This document shows, piece by piece, positions 25,454 through 34,134 of a stretch of DNA of 64,000 nt. The stretch lies in assembly GCF_009377185.1 (NCBI RefSeq), contig NZ_VJZC01000007.1, forward strand, positions 1 through 64,000. Direction: 5' to 3'. The notes beneath the pieces are model-generated. The model had not been told where the DNA came from, made no database searches, and worked only from the letters and a program-made list of their open reading frames with translations. The DNA comes from Streptomyces spongiae. Its GTDB lineage: Bacteria; Actinomycetota; Actinomycetes; Streptomycetales; Streptomycetaceae. Position 1 is the first letter of the stretch, and each line of letters begins with the position of its first letter. Both the position numbers and the translations under genes were made by a program.

Positions 25454-26710
25454 ATGTTCCGGCTCGATGTCGATCCGACCCTGCTGCTGGAGACGGAGGA
25501 ACGACGACAACTGCGTGAAGTGCTACGGGAGTTCCTGGCGGCGGCGTGCGGGCCCGAGGAGCTGCGCCGACAGATCGCCGGTCCGCGCGGGTACGACCAG
25601 GTGCTGTGGGAACGGCTCGCCGGCGAGATCGGGGTGCACGGTCTCGCGCTGCCCGAGGAGTACGGCGGTGCCGGCTACTCCTTCGGTGATCTCGCCGTGG
25701 CCCTGGAGGAGGCCGGGCGAGTCCTGTGTCCCGCGCCGCTGCTGTCGACCGTTGTGCTCGCCGGACACGCCCTGTTGGGGAGCGGTGACCGGCGGGCGTG
25801 CGAACGCTGGCTGCCGGGCATCGCCGCGGGCACCCTCACCGCGACCGTCGCGGGATTCCTGCATGACGCGCACGTCGCCGCCGAGCGAGGACCGGACGGC
25901 TGGCTGCTGCGCGGTACGGCGGACTTCGTCCCCGACGGCCAGGGCGCCGGTCTGATCCTCGTGGCGGCCAGAGCGCCGGACGGTCCGCGGCTGTTCGCCT
26001 GTGAACCGGAGGCCGGCGACTGTGACCGTACGGCGCGGCGGGTGCTGGACCCCACACGCCGTCAGGCGCTGGTGCGTTTCCGGGGAGCGCAGGCCGAACC
26101 GGTCGGAGACGCGGGACAGGCTCCCGCGATCGTCGAGGCCGTGCGCGACGCCGGGCGGACGGCGCTGGCCGCCGAACAGCTTGGCGGCTGCGCACACGCA
26201 CTGGACGCCGTGCTGGAGTACGTGTCACACCGAACTCAGTTCGGGCGGCCCATCGGGTCGTTTCAGGCGATCAAGCACCGCTTGGCCGATCTGCTGGTCG
26301 AGACCGAGGCGGCGCGATCGGCGTCCGGGTACGCGGTGGCCTGCCTGGCGGAACGGACCGCCGGGTCACTGCCGGTGGCGGCGAGCGCCGCGGCGGTGGT
26401 GTGTGCCACCGCCTACCGGCGGGCCGTGGCGGAATATGTGCAGCTCCATGGAGGGATCGGCTTCACCTGGGAGCACCCGGCCCATCTCTATGTGCGCCGG
26501 GCGCGGGCCGACGAGGCCCTGTTCGGCACCGCGGACGGCCATCGTGTCCGGCTGGCCGGGCTCCTCGGCCTGGCCGGGCGTCCGGACTCCGGTCCGCGAC
26601 CGGCTCCAGCCGGCCGTGCGGGGGAAGTGGTTGACAGGTCGCTGACTGAGCCCGAGAATCTAAGTGAACTCAGTTCAGTTCAACTTCGTCCGTTCGAAGG
26701 AGAGGTCTGA
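25454..26710 (+). CDS. Acyl-CoA dehydrogenase, small-subunit type
   Basis: A 418-residue FAD acyl-CoA dehydrogenase. N-terminal helices (GLALPEEYGGAGYSFGDLAVALEEAG) precede a shortened middle domain, then HRTQFGRPIGSFQAIKHRLADL and LHGGIGFTWEHPAHLYVRRA, the pattern of FadE28-like subunits that pair with a second dehydrogenase; 29116 is the likely partner. GGGAGG lies 6 bases before ATG 25454. The last 40 residues, past the usual family end, are Pro/Ser-rich and read through operator site B up to a TGATG overlap with the next gene. Confidence 0.87.
   Translation: MFRLDVDPTLLLETEERRQLREVLREFLAAACGPEELRRQIAGPRGYDQVLWERLAGEIGVHGLALPEEYGGAGYSFGDLAVALEEAGRVLCPAPLLSTVVLAGHALLGSGDRRACERWLPGIAAGTLTATVAGFLHDAHVAAERGPDGWLLRGTADFVPDGQGAGLILVAARAPDGPRLFACEPEAGDCDRTARRVLDPTRRQALVRFRGAQAEPVGDAGQAPAIVEAVRDAGRTALAAEQLGGCAHALDAVLEYVSHRTQFGRPIGSFQAIKHRLADLLVETEAARSASGYAVACLAERTAGSLPVAASAAAVVCATAYRRAVAEYVQLHGGIGFTWEHPAHLYVRRARADEALFGTADGHRVRLAGLLGLAGRPDSGPRPAPAGRAGEVVDRSLTEPENLSELSSVQLRPFEGEV
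26665..26677. promoter_or_regulatory. TGAA-N5-TTCA operator, site B
   Basis: TGAACTCAGTTCA, 32 bp before the crotonase ATG and inside the 3' end of the upstream dehydrogenase gene. It suggests an internal promoter for the 26710-34964 genes under the same regulator. Confidence 0.7.
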
Positions 26711-27498
26711 TGGCTGTCGAAGACGAGATCCAGTTCGAGCGGGACGGCCACGTGGCCCGTGTCTGGCTCAACCGGCCGCACAAGAAGAACTGCGTGACCG
26801 TGCCGATCCTGAACCGGCTGGACGAGATCATCACCGAGGTCGAGGCCGATCCCGAACTGCGCGTGCTGGTGCTGCGCGGCCGGGGCAACACCTTCTGCTC
26901 CGGCTTCGACCTCGACAGCCTCAAGGCGGACTTCATCGGCAGCTCCACCGCCATCGACGTGGCCGTGCTCTCGGCGAAGGTGTGCGACCGGCTGTACTCG
27001 ATGAAGACCCCGTCCGTCGCGGTGCTCGAAGGGCACGTGACCGCGGGCGGGTTCGAGCTGATGATCTCCTGCGACTTCGCGATCGCCGCGGACGACGCCC
27101 TGATCGGTGACTTCCACATCCGCCGCGCGCTGTTCGGCGGAGCGGGGCCCATCTACCGGGTGCCCCGGATGATCGGCGTCCGCAAGACCAAGGAACTCAT
27201 GCTGACCGGCAAGCTCCTGACCGGTGTGGAAGCCGCCGAATTCGGTCTCATCAACTCCTCGGCACCGGCGGACAAGCTGGACGCGACCGTGGAGGAGTTC
27301 ACCGGTCAGCTCACCGACAAGAGCCCGTTCACGATGTGGATCACCAAGATGACCATCGACCGCAGCCTGGACGCGGACATCCAGTCGCTGATGGTCATGG
27401 AGCACCTGGCCGTCGGTGTCATGCTCAACTCCGAGGACGCGGCCGAAGGCGTCTCCGCGTTCCTGGAGAAGCGCGAGCCGCAGTGGAAGGGGCGCTGA
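26710..27498 (+). CDS. Enoyl-CoA hydratase/isomerase family protein
   Basis: A 262-residue crotonase. Oxyanion-hole peptide FCSGFDLDSL, GHVTAGGFELMISCDFAIA, and FHIRRALFGGAGPIYRVPRMIG in the catalytic region. GAAGGAGAGG precedes the start, which overlaps the previous stop. It likely adds water to an enoyl-CoA made by the dehydrogenases, giving the hydroxyacyl-CoA used by the thiolase-like/DUF35 pair. Confidence 0.9.
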   Translation: MAVEDEIQFERDGHVARVWLNRPHKKNCVTVPILNRLDEIITEVEADPELRVLVLRGRGNTFCSGFDLDSLKADFIGSSTAIDVAVLSAKVCDRLYSMKTPSVAVLEGHVTAGGFELMISCDFAIAADDALIGDFHIRRALFGGAGPIYRVPRMIGVRKTKELMLTGKLLTGVEAAEFGLINSSAPADKLDATVEEFTGQLTDKSPFTMWITKMTIDRSLDADIQSLMVMEHLAVGVMLNSEDAAEGVSAFLEKREPQWKGR

Positions 27499-27503
27499 CG
27501 GCC

Positions 27504-27866
27504 GTGCCCGGTCGCGCGCTGCGCGGGTCCCGCTGCTCGCGCTGTGAGGTCGCCGTCTACCCGGCGGACCCCGCGTGCCCGAGCTGCTCAGGCCCGTCCG
27601 CACCGGTGTCCCTGTCCGCCACGGGCACCGTGTGGACCTGGACCGTGCAGCGGTACGCGCCCAAGTCGCCGCCGTACGCGGCGCCCGAGGACGGGTTCCG
27701 GCCGTTCGTGGTCGGGTACGTCGAACTGCCCGAAGGTGTACGGATTCTGGCGGTCCTGCACGGGGTGCGCCCCGAGGACGTGCGGATCGGAATGCCGGTG
27801 ACCATCACAACGGGCGACGGGGTGCCGAGCGCCCGCCTCGCCGATCCGGCCGGGGTGACGACGTGA
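27504..27866 (+). CDS. DUF35 OB-fold acyl-CoA-associated protein
   Basis: A 120-residue protein with an N-terminal zinc ribbon (CSRCEVAVYPADPACPSC) and a C-terminal OB fold (TGTVWTWTVQRYAP, GYVELPEGVRILAVL). Such proteins partner thiolase-like enzymes, for example the ChsH2 DUF35 domain with the Ltp2 aldolase in steroid side-chain breakdown. GTG 27504 has GGAAGGGG 10 bases upstream. The stop overlaps the thiolase-like start (GTGA), strongly suggesting a complex. Confidence 0.88.
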   Translation: MPGRALRGSRCSRCEVAVYPADPACPSCSGPSAPVSLSATGTVWTWTVQRYAPKSPPYAAPEDGFRPFVVGYVELPEGVRILAVLHGVRPEDVRIGMPVTITTGDGVPSARLADPAGVTT

Positions 27867-29095
27867 GAGACGTGGCCGACACGAGCGCTGTGGATGACGT
27901 GGACGACGCGAGCGACGGATACGACCCGGCGGCCGGAGACGGGGGAGCCGCCGACGTCCTGGTCTGCGGCGTCGGCATCACCCCGTTCGGCAGGTCGCAG
28001 GCCACGGGGATGCAGCTCGCGGTGGAGGCCGTGAACGAGGCACTGGCCGACGCCGGGCTGCCGTGGTCCCGGGTACGGGCGGCGTTCGGCGGCAGCGACG
28101 CGGCCGGGAACGCCGACACCCTGGTCACCCGACTCGGTTTGACCGGAGTGCCGTTCGTGAACGTCCGCAACGGCTGTGCCACGGGCGGTAGCGCCCTGGT
28201 GTCCGCCGTCAACGCGATCCGCGCCGGCGCGGCGGACGTCGCCCTCGCCGTCGGGTTCGACAAGCACCCGCGCGGAGCCTTCGACCCGCGGCCCGCCGAC
28301 TGGGGACTGGACGAGGCGTACGGCAGCGAAGGCCTCATGGTGACCACCCAGTTCTTCGCCATGAAGATCCAGCGGTACATGTACGACCACGGCATCACAC
28401 CGCGCACCCTCGCCCTGGTCGCCGAGAAGGCGTACGCCAACGGAGGCCGCAACCCGTACGCCTGGCGCCGCGAGCCGCTCGACGCGGACGAGATCCTGGC
28501 CTCGGGCATGGTCAACGACCCGTTGACCCGCTACATGTTCTGCTCGCCGGGGCAGGGCGCGGTCGCCCTGGTGTTGTGCAACCGCGAGGTCGCCCGAGGG
28601 CTGGGAGGTGGCACCGCCCCCGTCGCCCTGCGCGCGGCGGTGGTGCGCACCCGGCGCTTCGGCTCCTTCGAGGTGTTCAGCCCGTGGGCACCCGGCGGCA
28701 CACCGACCAGCGTCAGTACGGACGCCGCGAGAGCCGCCTTCGAGGAGACCGGGATCGGCCCGGACGACATCGACGTGTGCCAGTTGCAGGACACCGAGAG
28801 CGGTGCCGAGGTGATGCATATGGCCGAGTGCGGATTCTGCGAACACGGCGAACAGGAGCGGTTGATCGCGTCGGGCGCCACCGCGATCGGCGGCGCCCTC
28901 CCGGTCAACACCGACGGCGGCTGTATCGCCAACGGCGAGCCCATCGGCGCCTCCGGGCTGCGCCAGGTGCACGAGATCGTCCAGCAGTTGCGGGGCCGTG
29001 CGGGCGAACGACAGGTACCGGGCGACCCGCGCACCGGCTTCACCCATGTCTACGGAGCGCCGGGCGTCAGCGCGTGCACCGTGCTGACTCGCTGA
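27863..29095 (+). CDS. Thiolase-like lipid-transfer/aldolase protein
   Basis: A 410-residue SCP2-thiolase-like protein. The acyl-Cys position is kept (FVNVRNGCATGGSALVS), as is SACTVL at the end, but the loop that in thiolases holds the catalytic His (GHPxGATG) reads NGEPIGASG, so His is replaced by Glu. Together with the DUF35 partner this resembles Ltp2-type retro-aldolases more than true thiolases. The first 30 residues are an Asp-rich, probably disordered extension. It may cleave a hydroxyacyl-CoA into a ketone or aldehyde and a shorter acyl-CoA. Confidence 0.87.
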   Translation: MRDVADTSAVDDVDDASDGYDPAAGDGGAADVLVCGVGITPFGRSQATGMQLAVEAVNEALADAGLPWSRVRAAFGGSDAAGNADTLVTRLGLTGVPFVNVRNGCATGGSALVSAVNAIRAGAADVALAVGFDKHPRGAFDPRPADWGLDEAYGSEGLMVTTQFFAMKIQRYMYDHGITPRTLALVAEKAYANGGRNPYAWRREPLDADEILASGMVNDPLTRYMFCSPGQGAVALVLCNREVARGLGGGTAPVALRAAVVRTRRFGSFEVFSPWAPGGTPTSVSTDAARAAFEETGIGPDDIDVCQLQDTESGAEVMHMAECGFCEHGEQERLIASGATAIGGALPVNTDGGCIANGEPIGASGLRQVHEIVQQLRGRAGERQVPGDPRTGFTHVYGAPGVSACTVLTR

Positions 29096-29115
29096 GCGGA
29101 AGGGAGACGAGGCAG

Positions 29116-30348
29116 GTGACCCGTACGCATCCGATGCCCGAGGACTTCCGGGCCGAGGCCCGCCGCTGGCTGTCGGGCGTGGCGGCCCACCGAGGCCCAC
29201 AGGGACAGGAGTGGGGCAGCGGCGACGATTCCGTGGCCGTGTTCGAGAACTGGACCGAGGACGAGGAGCGTGCCCGCACCGAGCACATCCGGGCCTGGGA
29301 GCGCACCCGTTACGACCAGGGCTGGGGCGCCCTCGGCTGGCCCGGGGAGTACGGCGGCCGCGATCTTCCCGCGCACTACGAGCAGCTGTACCGCGCCGAG
29401 GAGGCCGCCTTCGACGTGCCCCGGCGCACCGAGGTCTTCCCAGTCACGCAGCAGCTCGTGGCCCCGGCGATCCGGGTCTGGGGCACCGAGGAACAGAAGC
29501 GGCGCTGGCTGCGCCCCATGCTCCGTACCGACGAACTCGCCTGCCAGCTCTTCTCGGAGACCGAGGCGGGCTCCGACCTGGCCGCCGTCCGCACGAGGGC
29601 GGTCCGCGACGCGGACGGCGACGGCTGGGTGCTGCGCGGCCACAAGGTCTGGACGTCCGGTGCCCGGGTCGCCACCTGGGGAGTGGCCGTCTGCCGCACC
29701 GACCCGGACATGCCCAAGCACGCGGGCATCACGGTCTTCCTGGTCCGGATGGACGCTCCCGGCGTCACGGTACGGCCGATCCGGCAGATGACCGGGGGTT
29801 CCAGCTTCAACGAGGTCTACCTGGACGACGTCCGGGTCCCCGACGCCGACCGGCTCGGCCCGGTCGGCGAGGGCTGGCGGGTGACGCTCACCGTGCTCGC
29901 CGCCGAGCGGCTGGACTCCGGCACGCTCGGCCTGGACAACGCGGACCGTGCCCTCGACCTGGCGCGGCACCTGCCCCGGCCGCTCACCGGAGGCGAACAG
30001 CAGCAGGCGGGCGACCTGTTCGTCCGCACCCTGGTCCAGCGGCTCATCGGCCTACGCGTCACGGCGGCCCTGGTCGCCGGCCGTGAACCCGGCGCGGAGG
30101 CGTCCGTCGGCAAGCTCTACGCCACCGCGACCATGCGCGCCACCACCGACCTCGTACAGCAGCTCCTGGGGCCGCGCCTCGCCGCGGACACGGGGGAGTG
30201 GGGCACCTTCGCCTGGACCGAGCATCTGCTCGGCGCCCCTGGCTACAGCATCGCCGGCGGCAGCGACGAGATCCAGCGCAACATCCTCGCCGAGCGGGTG
30301 CTGGGACTGCCCAAAGAGCCCAAGCAGACGGAGGAGGGAGCGCGTTGA
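29116..30348 (+). CDS. Acyl-CoA dehydrogenase
   Basis: A 410-residue dehydrogenase of the FadE17/FadE29-like group. LGWPGEYGGRDLPAHYEQLYRAEEA is followed by CQLFSETEAGSDLAAV (substrate/FAD loop), the middle beta domain, and a C-terminus with GAPGYSIAGGSDEIQRNILAERVLGLPKEP. GTG 29116 has GGGAG 9 bases upstream; an ATG at 29134 is an alternative. Probably forms a heteromeric enzyme with the small subunit at 25454. Confidence 0.88.
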   Translation: MTRTHPMPEDFRAEARRWLSGVAAHRGPQGQEWGSGDDSVAVFENWTEDEERARTEHIRAWERTRYDQGWGALGWPGEYGGRDLPAHYEQLYRAEEAAFDVPRRTEVFPVTQQLVAPAIRVWGTEEQKRRWLRPMLRTDELACQLFSETEAGSDLAAVRTRAVRDADGDGWVLRGHKVWTSGARVATWGVAVCRTDPDMPKHAGITVFLVRMDAPGVTVRPIRQMTGGSSFNEVYLDDVRVPDADRLGPVGEGWRVTLTVLAAERLDSGTLGLDNADRALDLARHLPRPLTGGEQQQAGDLFVRTLVQRLIGLRVTAALVAGREPGAEASVGKLYATATMRATTDLVQQLLGPRLAADTGEWGTFAWTEHLLGAPGYSIAGGSDEIQRNILAERVLGLPKEPKQTEEGAR

Positions 30349-31310
30349 GCACGCTCACCGAGGTAACACGACTGGCGGGGCGGGTGCGCGAACGGCTTGC
30401 CGCACTCCATCCCGGCGAGCCGCTCGGCGACCTGAAGACACTGCCCGGCGGCCACTCGGGCCTCACCTACTCCATCACCGCGGGCCACGCCTCGTACGTC
30501 GTCAAGGCCGTGCCGCCCGGGCAACGGCCGGTCGGCCGGAACGACGTCCTGCGCCAGGCCCGCGTCCTGCGCGCGCTCGCCGGCTCGGTGCCGGTGCCGG
30601 GTGTCGTCGCCGTGGACGAGCCTCAACCGGCCTGGTTCGCCATGGAGTTCGTGACCGGCGAGGCCATCGAGCCAGTCCTCGACGATCACCGGCTCGACGC
30701 GAGTCTGTGCCGTACGAGAATGCTGGCGCTGGCGGGCGTCCTTCGCGGGCTGCACAGGACCGAGGCCCGGGTTCCGGGGGCGTCGGAGCCCCTCGACCCG
30801 ACCGCCGAGCTCGACCGGTGGAGCCGCACCATGCGTGCCGTACCGCCCGAACTTCGCCCTGGAGCAGAGGAGTTGGTCGAGCGGCTTGCGGCGAGCGTGC
30901 CCGCGGGCCTGCCTCCGGTCCTGACCCACGGCGATTTCCGGCTGGGCAACGCCCTCTGCGTGGGAGCGCGCCCCGCCGCCGTCATCGACTGGGAGATCTG
31001 GGGCCTCGGCGACCCGCGCACCGACCTCGGCTGGTTCCTGCTCTTCACCGACCACCGCAACTTCCCCCAACTGGGCCGTGAGATCCCGGGCCTGCCCACC
31101 GAGGAAGAGCTGCTGGCCGCCTACCTCGACGGCCACCCCGCACCGCCCGCCTTCGACTGGTTCCGCGCCATGGCCCGCACCAAGATGGCCGCGATCATGG
31201 GCCACAACCTGCGCCGCCACCGCGAGGGCGCACACCACGACCCGGACCAGGAGCGGCTGCCACCGACCATCGCGGCGATGATCCGCACGGCACTGGACAT
31301 CCTCGGCTGA
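30345..31310 (+). CDS. APH-fold kinase (ACAD10/11 N-domain type)
   Basis: A 321-residue aminoglycoside-phosphotransferase-fold kinase. The N-lobe has GGHSGLTYSI and YVVKAVPPG (Lys for ATP); catalytic loop LTHGDFRLGNAL and metal-binding VIDWEIWGLGDPRTDLG are intact. TTG start 30345 overlaps the previous stop, after GGAGGGAG. In animal ACAD10/11 a kinase domain of this fold is joined to a dehydrogenase-like domain, and LvaA, the kinase of bacterial levulinate degradation, phosphorylates 4-hydroxyacyl-CoA. The next gene is an ACAD11-like protein, so the same two-step phosphorylation and phosphate elimination is inferred, not antibiotic resistance. Confidence 0.85.
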   Translation: MSTLTEVTRLAGRVRERLAALHPGEPLGDLKTLPGGHSGLTYSITAGHASYVVKAVPPGQRPVGRNDVLRQARVLRALAGSVPVPGVVAVDEPQPAWFAMEFVTGEAIEPVLDDHRLDASLCRTRMLALAGVLRGLHRTEARVPGASEPLDPTAELDRWSRTMRAVPPELRPGAEELVERLAASVPAGLPPVLTHGDFRLGNALCVGARPAAVIDWEIWGLGDPRTDLGWFLLFTDHRNFPQLGREIPGLPTEEELLAAYLDGHPAPPAFDWFRAMARTKMAAIMGHNLRRHREGAHHDPDQERLPPTIAAMIRTALDILG

Positions 31311-31352
31311 GCGAGCGAGACGCAAGCCGGCGACACGCAAGGAGCGGCAGGC

Positions 31353-32567
31353 ATGGACTTCGAGCTCTCCCCGAGGGCGCGCGAACTGCACGCGCGCATG
31401 GGCGCGTTCATGGAGGAGTACGTCCTCCCGGCCGAGGCCGTCTACGACCGGCAGCTCGCCGAGGGAGACGACCCTCATCAACAGCCCCCCGTCATGCGCG
31501 AGTTGCAGGAGAAGGCCCGAGCCGAGGGCCTGTGGAACCTCTTCCTCGCCCACGGCGACTGGGGCGCCGGCCTGACCAACCTCGACTACGCCCCGCTCGC
31601 CGAGCTGGCCGGACGGTCCGTCATGGGCCCCGAGGTGTTCAACTGCTCCGCCCCCGACACCGGCAACATGGAGCTGCTCGCCCTCTACGGCACCCCCGAG
31701 CAGCAGGACCGCTGGCTGCGGCCCCTGCTGACGGCCGGCATCCGGTCCTGCTTCGCGATGACCGAACCCGAGGTCGCCAGCTCCGACGCGCGCAACATCC
31801 GTACCCGGATCACCCGCGACGGCGACTCCTACCTGGTCAACGGACACAAGTGGTACACGTCCGGGATCCTCGACCCCGACTGTGCGCTGATCATCCTCAT
31901 GGGCGTGAGTGACCCGGACGCCGAGACGTACCGGCAGCAGAGCATGATGCTGATTCCGCGCGACACCCCCGGCATCACGGTCCTGCGCGACCTGCCCATG
32001 TTCGGCTACACCGACCGCTGCGGCCACGGCGATGTCCTCTTCGAGGACGTACGCGTACCCGTCGGCAACCTCCTCGGAGGCGAGGGGGAGGGATTCGCCC
32101 TCGCCCAGGGGCGGCTCGGGCCCGGCCGGATGCACTACGCCATGCGCGCCGTCGGCTTCGCCGAGCGGGCGCTGGACCTGATGTGCCGCCGGGCCCTGAG
32201 CCGGATCGCCTTCGGCGGCCCCCTGTCCGACCAGGGCGTCGTCCGCGAATGGATCGCCCGCAGCCGCATCGAGATCGAGCAGCTCCGGCTGCTGGTCCTG
32301 AAGTCGGCCTGGCTGATGGACACACGGGGCAACGCCGCCGCCCGCACCGAGGTGGCCGCGATCAAGGTGGCCGCGCTGGAAGTGGCGCACCGCGTGGTGG
32401 ACCGGGCGGTCCAGGCCCATGGAGCGGCGGGCGTAAGCGACGACACCGTGCTGGCCCGGCTGTACGCGATCACCAGGGCACTGCGTATCGCGGACGGGCC
32501 TGACGAGGTCCATCTGCGCACGGTGGCCCGGCGGGAGCTCGGCAAGTATCCGAAGGAGCAGGTGTGA
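31353..32567 (+). CDS. ACAD10/11-type acyl-CoA dehydrogenase-like protein
   Basis: A 404-residue protein strikingly like the dehydrogenase domain of animal ACAD11: CFAMTEPEVASSDARNI, GHKWYTSG, MFGYTDRCGHGDVLFEDVRVP, QGRLGPGRMHYAMR and AITRALRIADGPDEVHL. In that group the domain is proposed to convert phosphorylated 4-hydroxyacyl-CoA to enoyl-CoA rather than perform plain dehydrogenation. It follows the APH-type kinase by 42 bp, with AAGGAG before the ATG, so kinase and eliminase are adjacent but unfused. Confidence 0.87.
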   Translation: MDFELSPRARELHARMGAFMEEYVLPAEAVYDRQLAEGDDPHQQPPVMRELQEKARAEGLWNLFLAHGDWGAGLTNLDYAPLAELAGRSVMGPEVFNCSAPDTGNMELLALYGTPEQQDRWLRPLLTAGIRSCFAMTEPEVASSDARNIRTRITRDGDSYLVNGHKWYTSGILDPDCALIILMGVSDPDAETYRQQSMMLIPRDTPGITVLRDLPMFGYTDRCGHGDVLFEDVRVPVGNLLGGEGEGFALAQGRLGPGRMHYAMRAVGFAERALDLMCRRALSRIAFGGPLSDQGVVREWIARSRIEIEQLRLLVLKSAWLMDTRGNAAARTEVAAIKVAALEVAHRVVDRAVQAHGAAGVSDDTVLARLYAITRALRIADGPDEVHLRTVARRELGKYPKEQV

Positions 32568-33358
32568 ACGGACACGTACCGCACGTACCGCAGGTTCTGC
32601 ACGGCCGGGTCGCCGTGATCACGGGTGGCTCGCGCGGGATCGGTCTGGGTATCGCCCGGGCGTACCGGGAGGCGGGCGCCCATGTGGTGATCGCCGCCCG
32701 CAAGCCGGACGGGCTCACCGAGGCGCGCGAGGAACTCCTGCGGGTCAAGGGCGACGGCGACGTCCACGAGGTGGTCGCCAACGCCGGGGAGCCCGAACAG
32801 GCCGAGCGGTGCGTCGAGGAGACCCTGGCGCGGTTCGGCCGTCTCGATGTCCTGGTCAACAACGCCGCCACCAACCCGTACATGGGCGACCTGCTCGATC
32901 TGGATCTGCCGCGCGCGGAGAAGACCGTACGGGTCAACCAGTACGGGATGATCGCCTGGACGCGGTACGCGTGGCGGGCGTGGATGTCCGAGCACGGGGG
33001 AGCGGTGGTCAACATCGCCTCCGTCGGCGGCATCGTCGTCGACCCGCACATCGGCTGGTACAACGCCACCAAGGCGGCGATGCTGCACCTGACCCGTCAG
33101 CTCGCCTACGAACTCGGCCCGAGGGCGCGGGTGAACGCGATCGCGCCCGGCCTGATCAAGACCGAACTGGCCAGGGCCGTATGGGAGCCGAGGGAGCCGA
33201 TCCTCACCGCCCGGCTGCCACTGCGCAGACTGGGCACCGTCGAGGACGTGGCCAACGCGGCGCTGTTCCTGGCGTCCGACGCCTCGTCGTGGATGACCGG
33301 CCAGACGCTGGTGCTGGACGGCGGCGCCACGGTGCTGCCGATCGGGGTGGACGAGTGA
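32564..33358 (+). CDS. Short-chain dehydrogenase/reductase
   Basis: A 264-residue classical SDR. TGGSRGIG cofactor loop followed by AARKPDG (NADP-type), VNNAATNPYMG, and the catalytic YNATK. The PYMG after NNAA resembles SDRs acting on CoA esters (DHRS4/FabG-like). Overlaps both neighbours by four bases (GTGA), so it is co-translated with the ACAD11-like gene and the next SDR. Confidence 0.9.
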   Translation: MNGHVPHVPQVLHGRVAVITGGSRGIGLGIARAYREAGAHVVIAARKPDGLTEAREELLRVKGDGDVHEVVANAGEPEQAERCVEETLARFGRLDVLVNNAATNPYMGDLLDLDLPRAEKTVRVNQYGMIAWTRYAWRAWMSEHGGAVVNIASVGGIVVDPHIGWYNATKAAMLHLTRQLAYELGPRARVNAIAPGLIKTELARAVWEPREPILTARLPLRRLGTVEDVANAALFLASDASSWMTGQTLVLDGGATVLPIGVDE

Positions 33359-34134
33359 GCGCCTTGTACGAGCCGGCGACCACCGATCTCTTCTCCCTGC
33401 GCGGCCGTACGGCGGTGGTCACGGGCGCGTCCTCGGGCCTGGGCGCCCGGTTCGCGGCCGTACTCGCCGGGGCGGGTGCCACCGTCTTCGCCGCGGCCCG
33501 GCGCCTGGACCGGCTGAAGGAGCTGGCGGACACCGAACCCCGCATCCACCCGGTCGGCTGCGACGTCGCGAGCGACGAGGACCGCGTACGGCTGACGGAG
33601 ACCGCGCTCACCGCCACCGGACGGATCGACGTCCTGGTCAACAACGCGGGTGCCCCCGGCGCGGTACGGGCCGAGGACGAGAGCGCCGACGCCTTCGCCG
33701 AGGTGCTCGCGGTCAACCTCGTCGCGCCTTTCCACCTCGCCCGGCTGATGGCCGAGGCTGCCCCGAGCGGCTACACCAGATCGGTGGTGAACGTCTCGTC
33801 CGTCCTCGGGCTCGTCTCCGGCGCGCCCCTGGGAGGCGCGTCCTATGCGGCCTCGAAAGCGGGCCTGATCGGACTCACCCGCGAACTCGCCGGCCAGTGG
33901 GGCCCGGCAGGGATACGGGTCAACGCCCTCGCCCCCGGCTGGTTCCGTTCGGAGATGACCGAGGACCTCTTCGCCGACGACCGCTCCCGCCGATGGGTCC
34001 AACGCGGCACCATGCTGGGCCGGGGCGGCGAACCGGGCGAACTGGACGGAGCGCTGCTCTTCCTCGCCTCGGACGCCTCCTCCTACTGCACGGGACAGGT
34101 GCTCACCGTCGACGGCGGATGGACGGCACGATGA
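33355..34134 (+). CDS. Short-chain dehydrogenase/reductase
   Basis: A 259-residue classical SDR. TGASSGLG, AARRLDRL (NADP-type Arg), VNNAGAPG and catalytic YAASK. GTG 33355 overlaps the previous stop; its own stop overlaps the next ATG. Two SDRs in a row suggest successive oxidations at different positions or a heteromer. Confidence 0.9.
   Translation: MSALYEPATTDLFSLRGRTAVVTGASSGLGARFAAVLAGAGATVFAAARRLDRLKELADTEPRIHPVGCDVASDEDRVRLTETALTATGRIDVLVNNAGAPGAVRAEDESADAFAEVLAVNLVAPFHLARLMAEAAPSGYTRSVVNVSSVLGLVSGAPLGGASYAASKAGLIGLTRELAGQWGPAGIRVNALAPGWFRSEMTEDLFADDRSRRWVQRGTMLGRGGEPGELDGALLFLASDASSYCTGQVLTVDGGWTAR

Noticed and set aside
30345-31310. Aminoglycoside resistance gene
   Set aside because: The fold is APH, but similarity and context (ACAD11-like neighbour, CoA operon) point to an ACAD10/11- or LvaA-type kinase; the same holds for 40396-41448.
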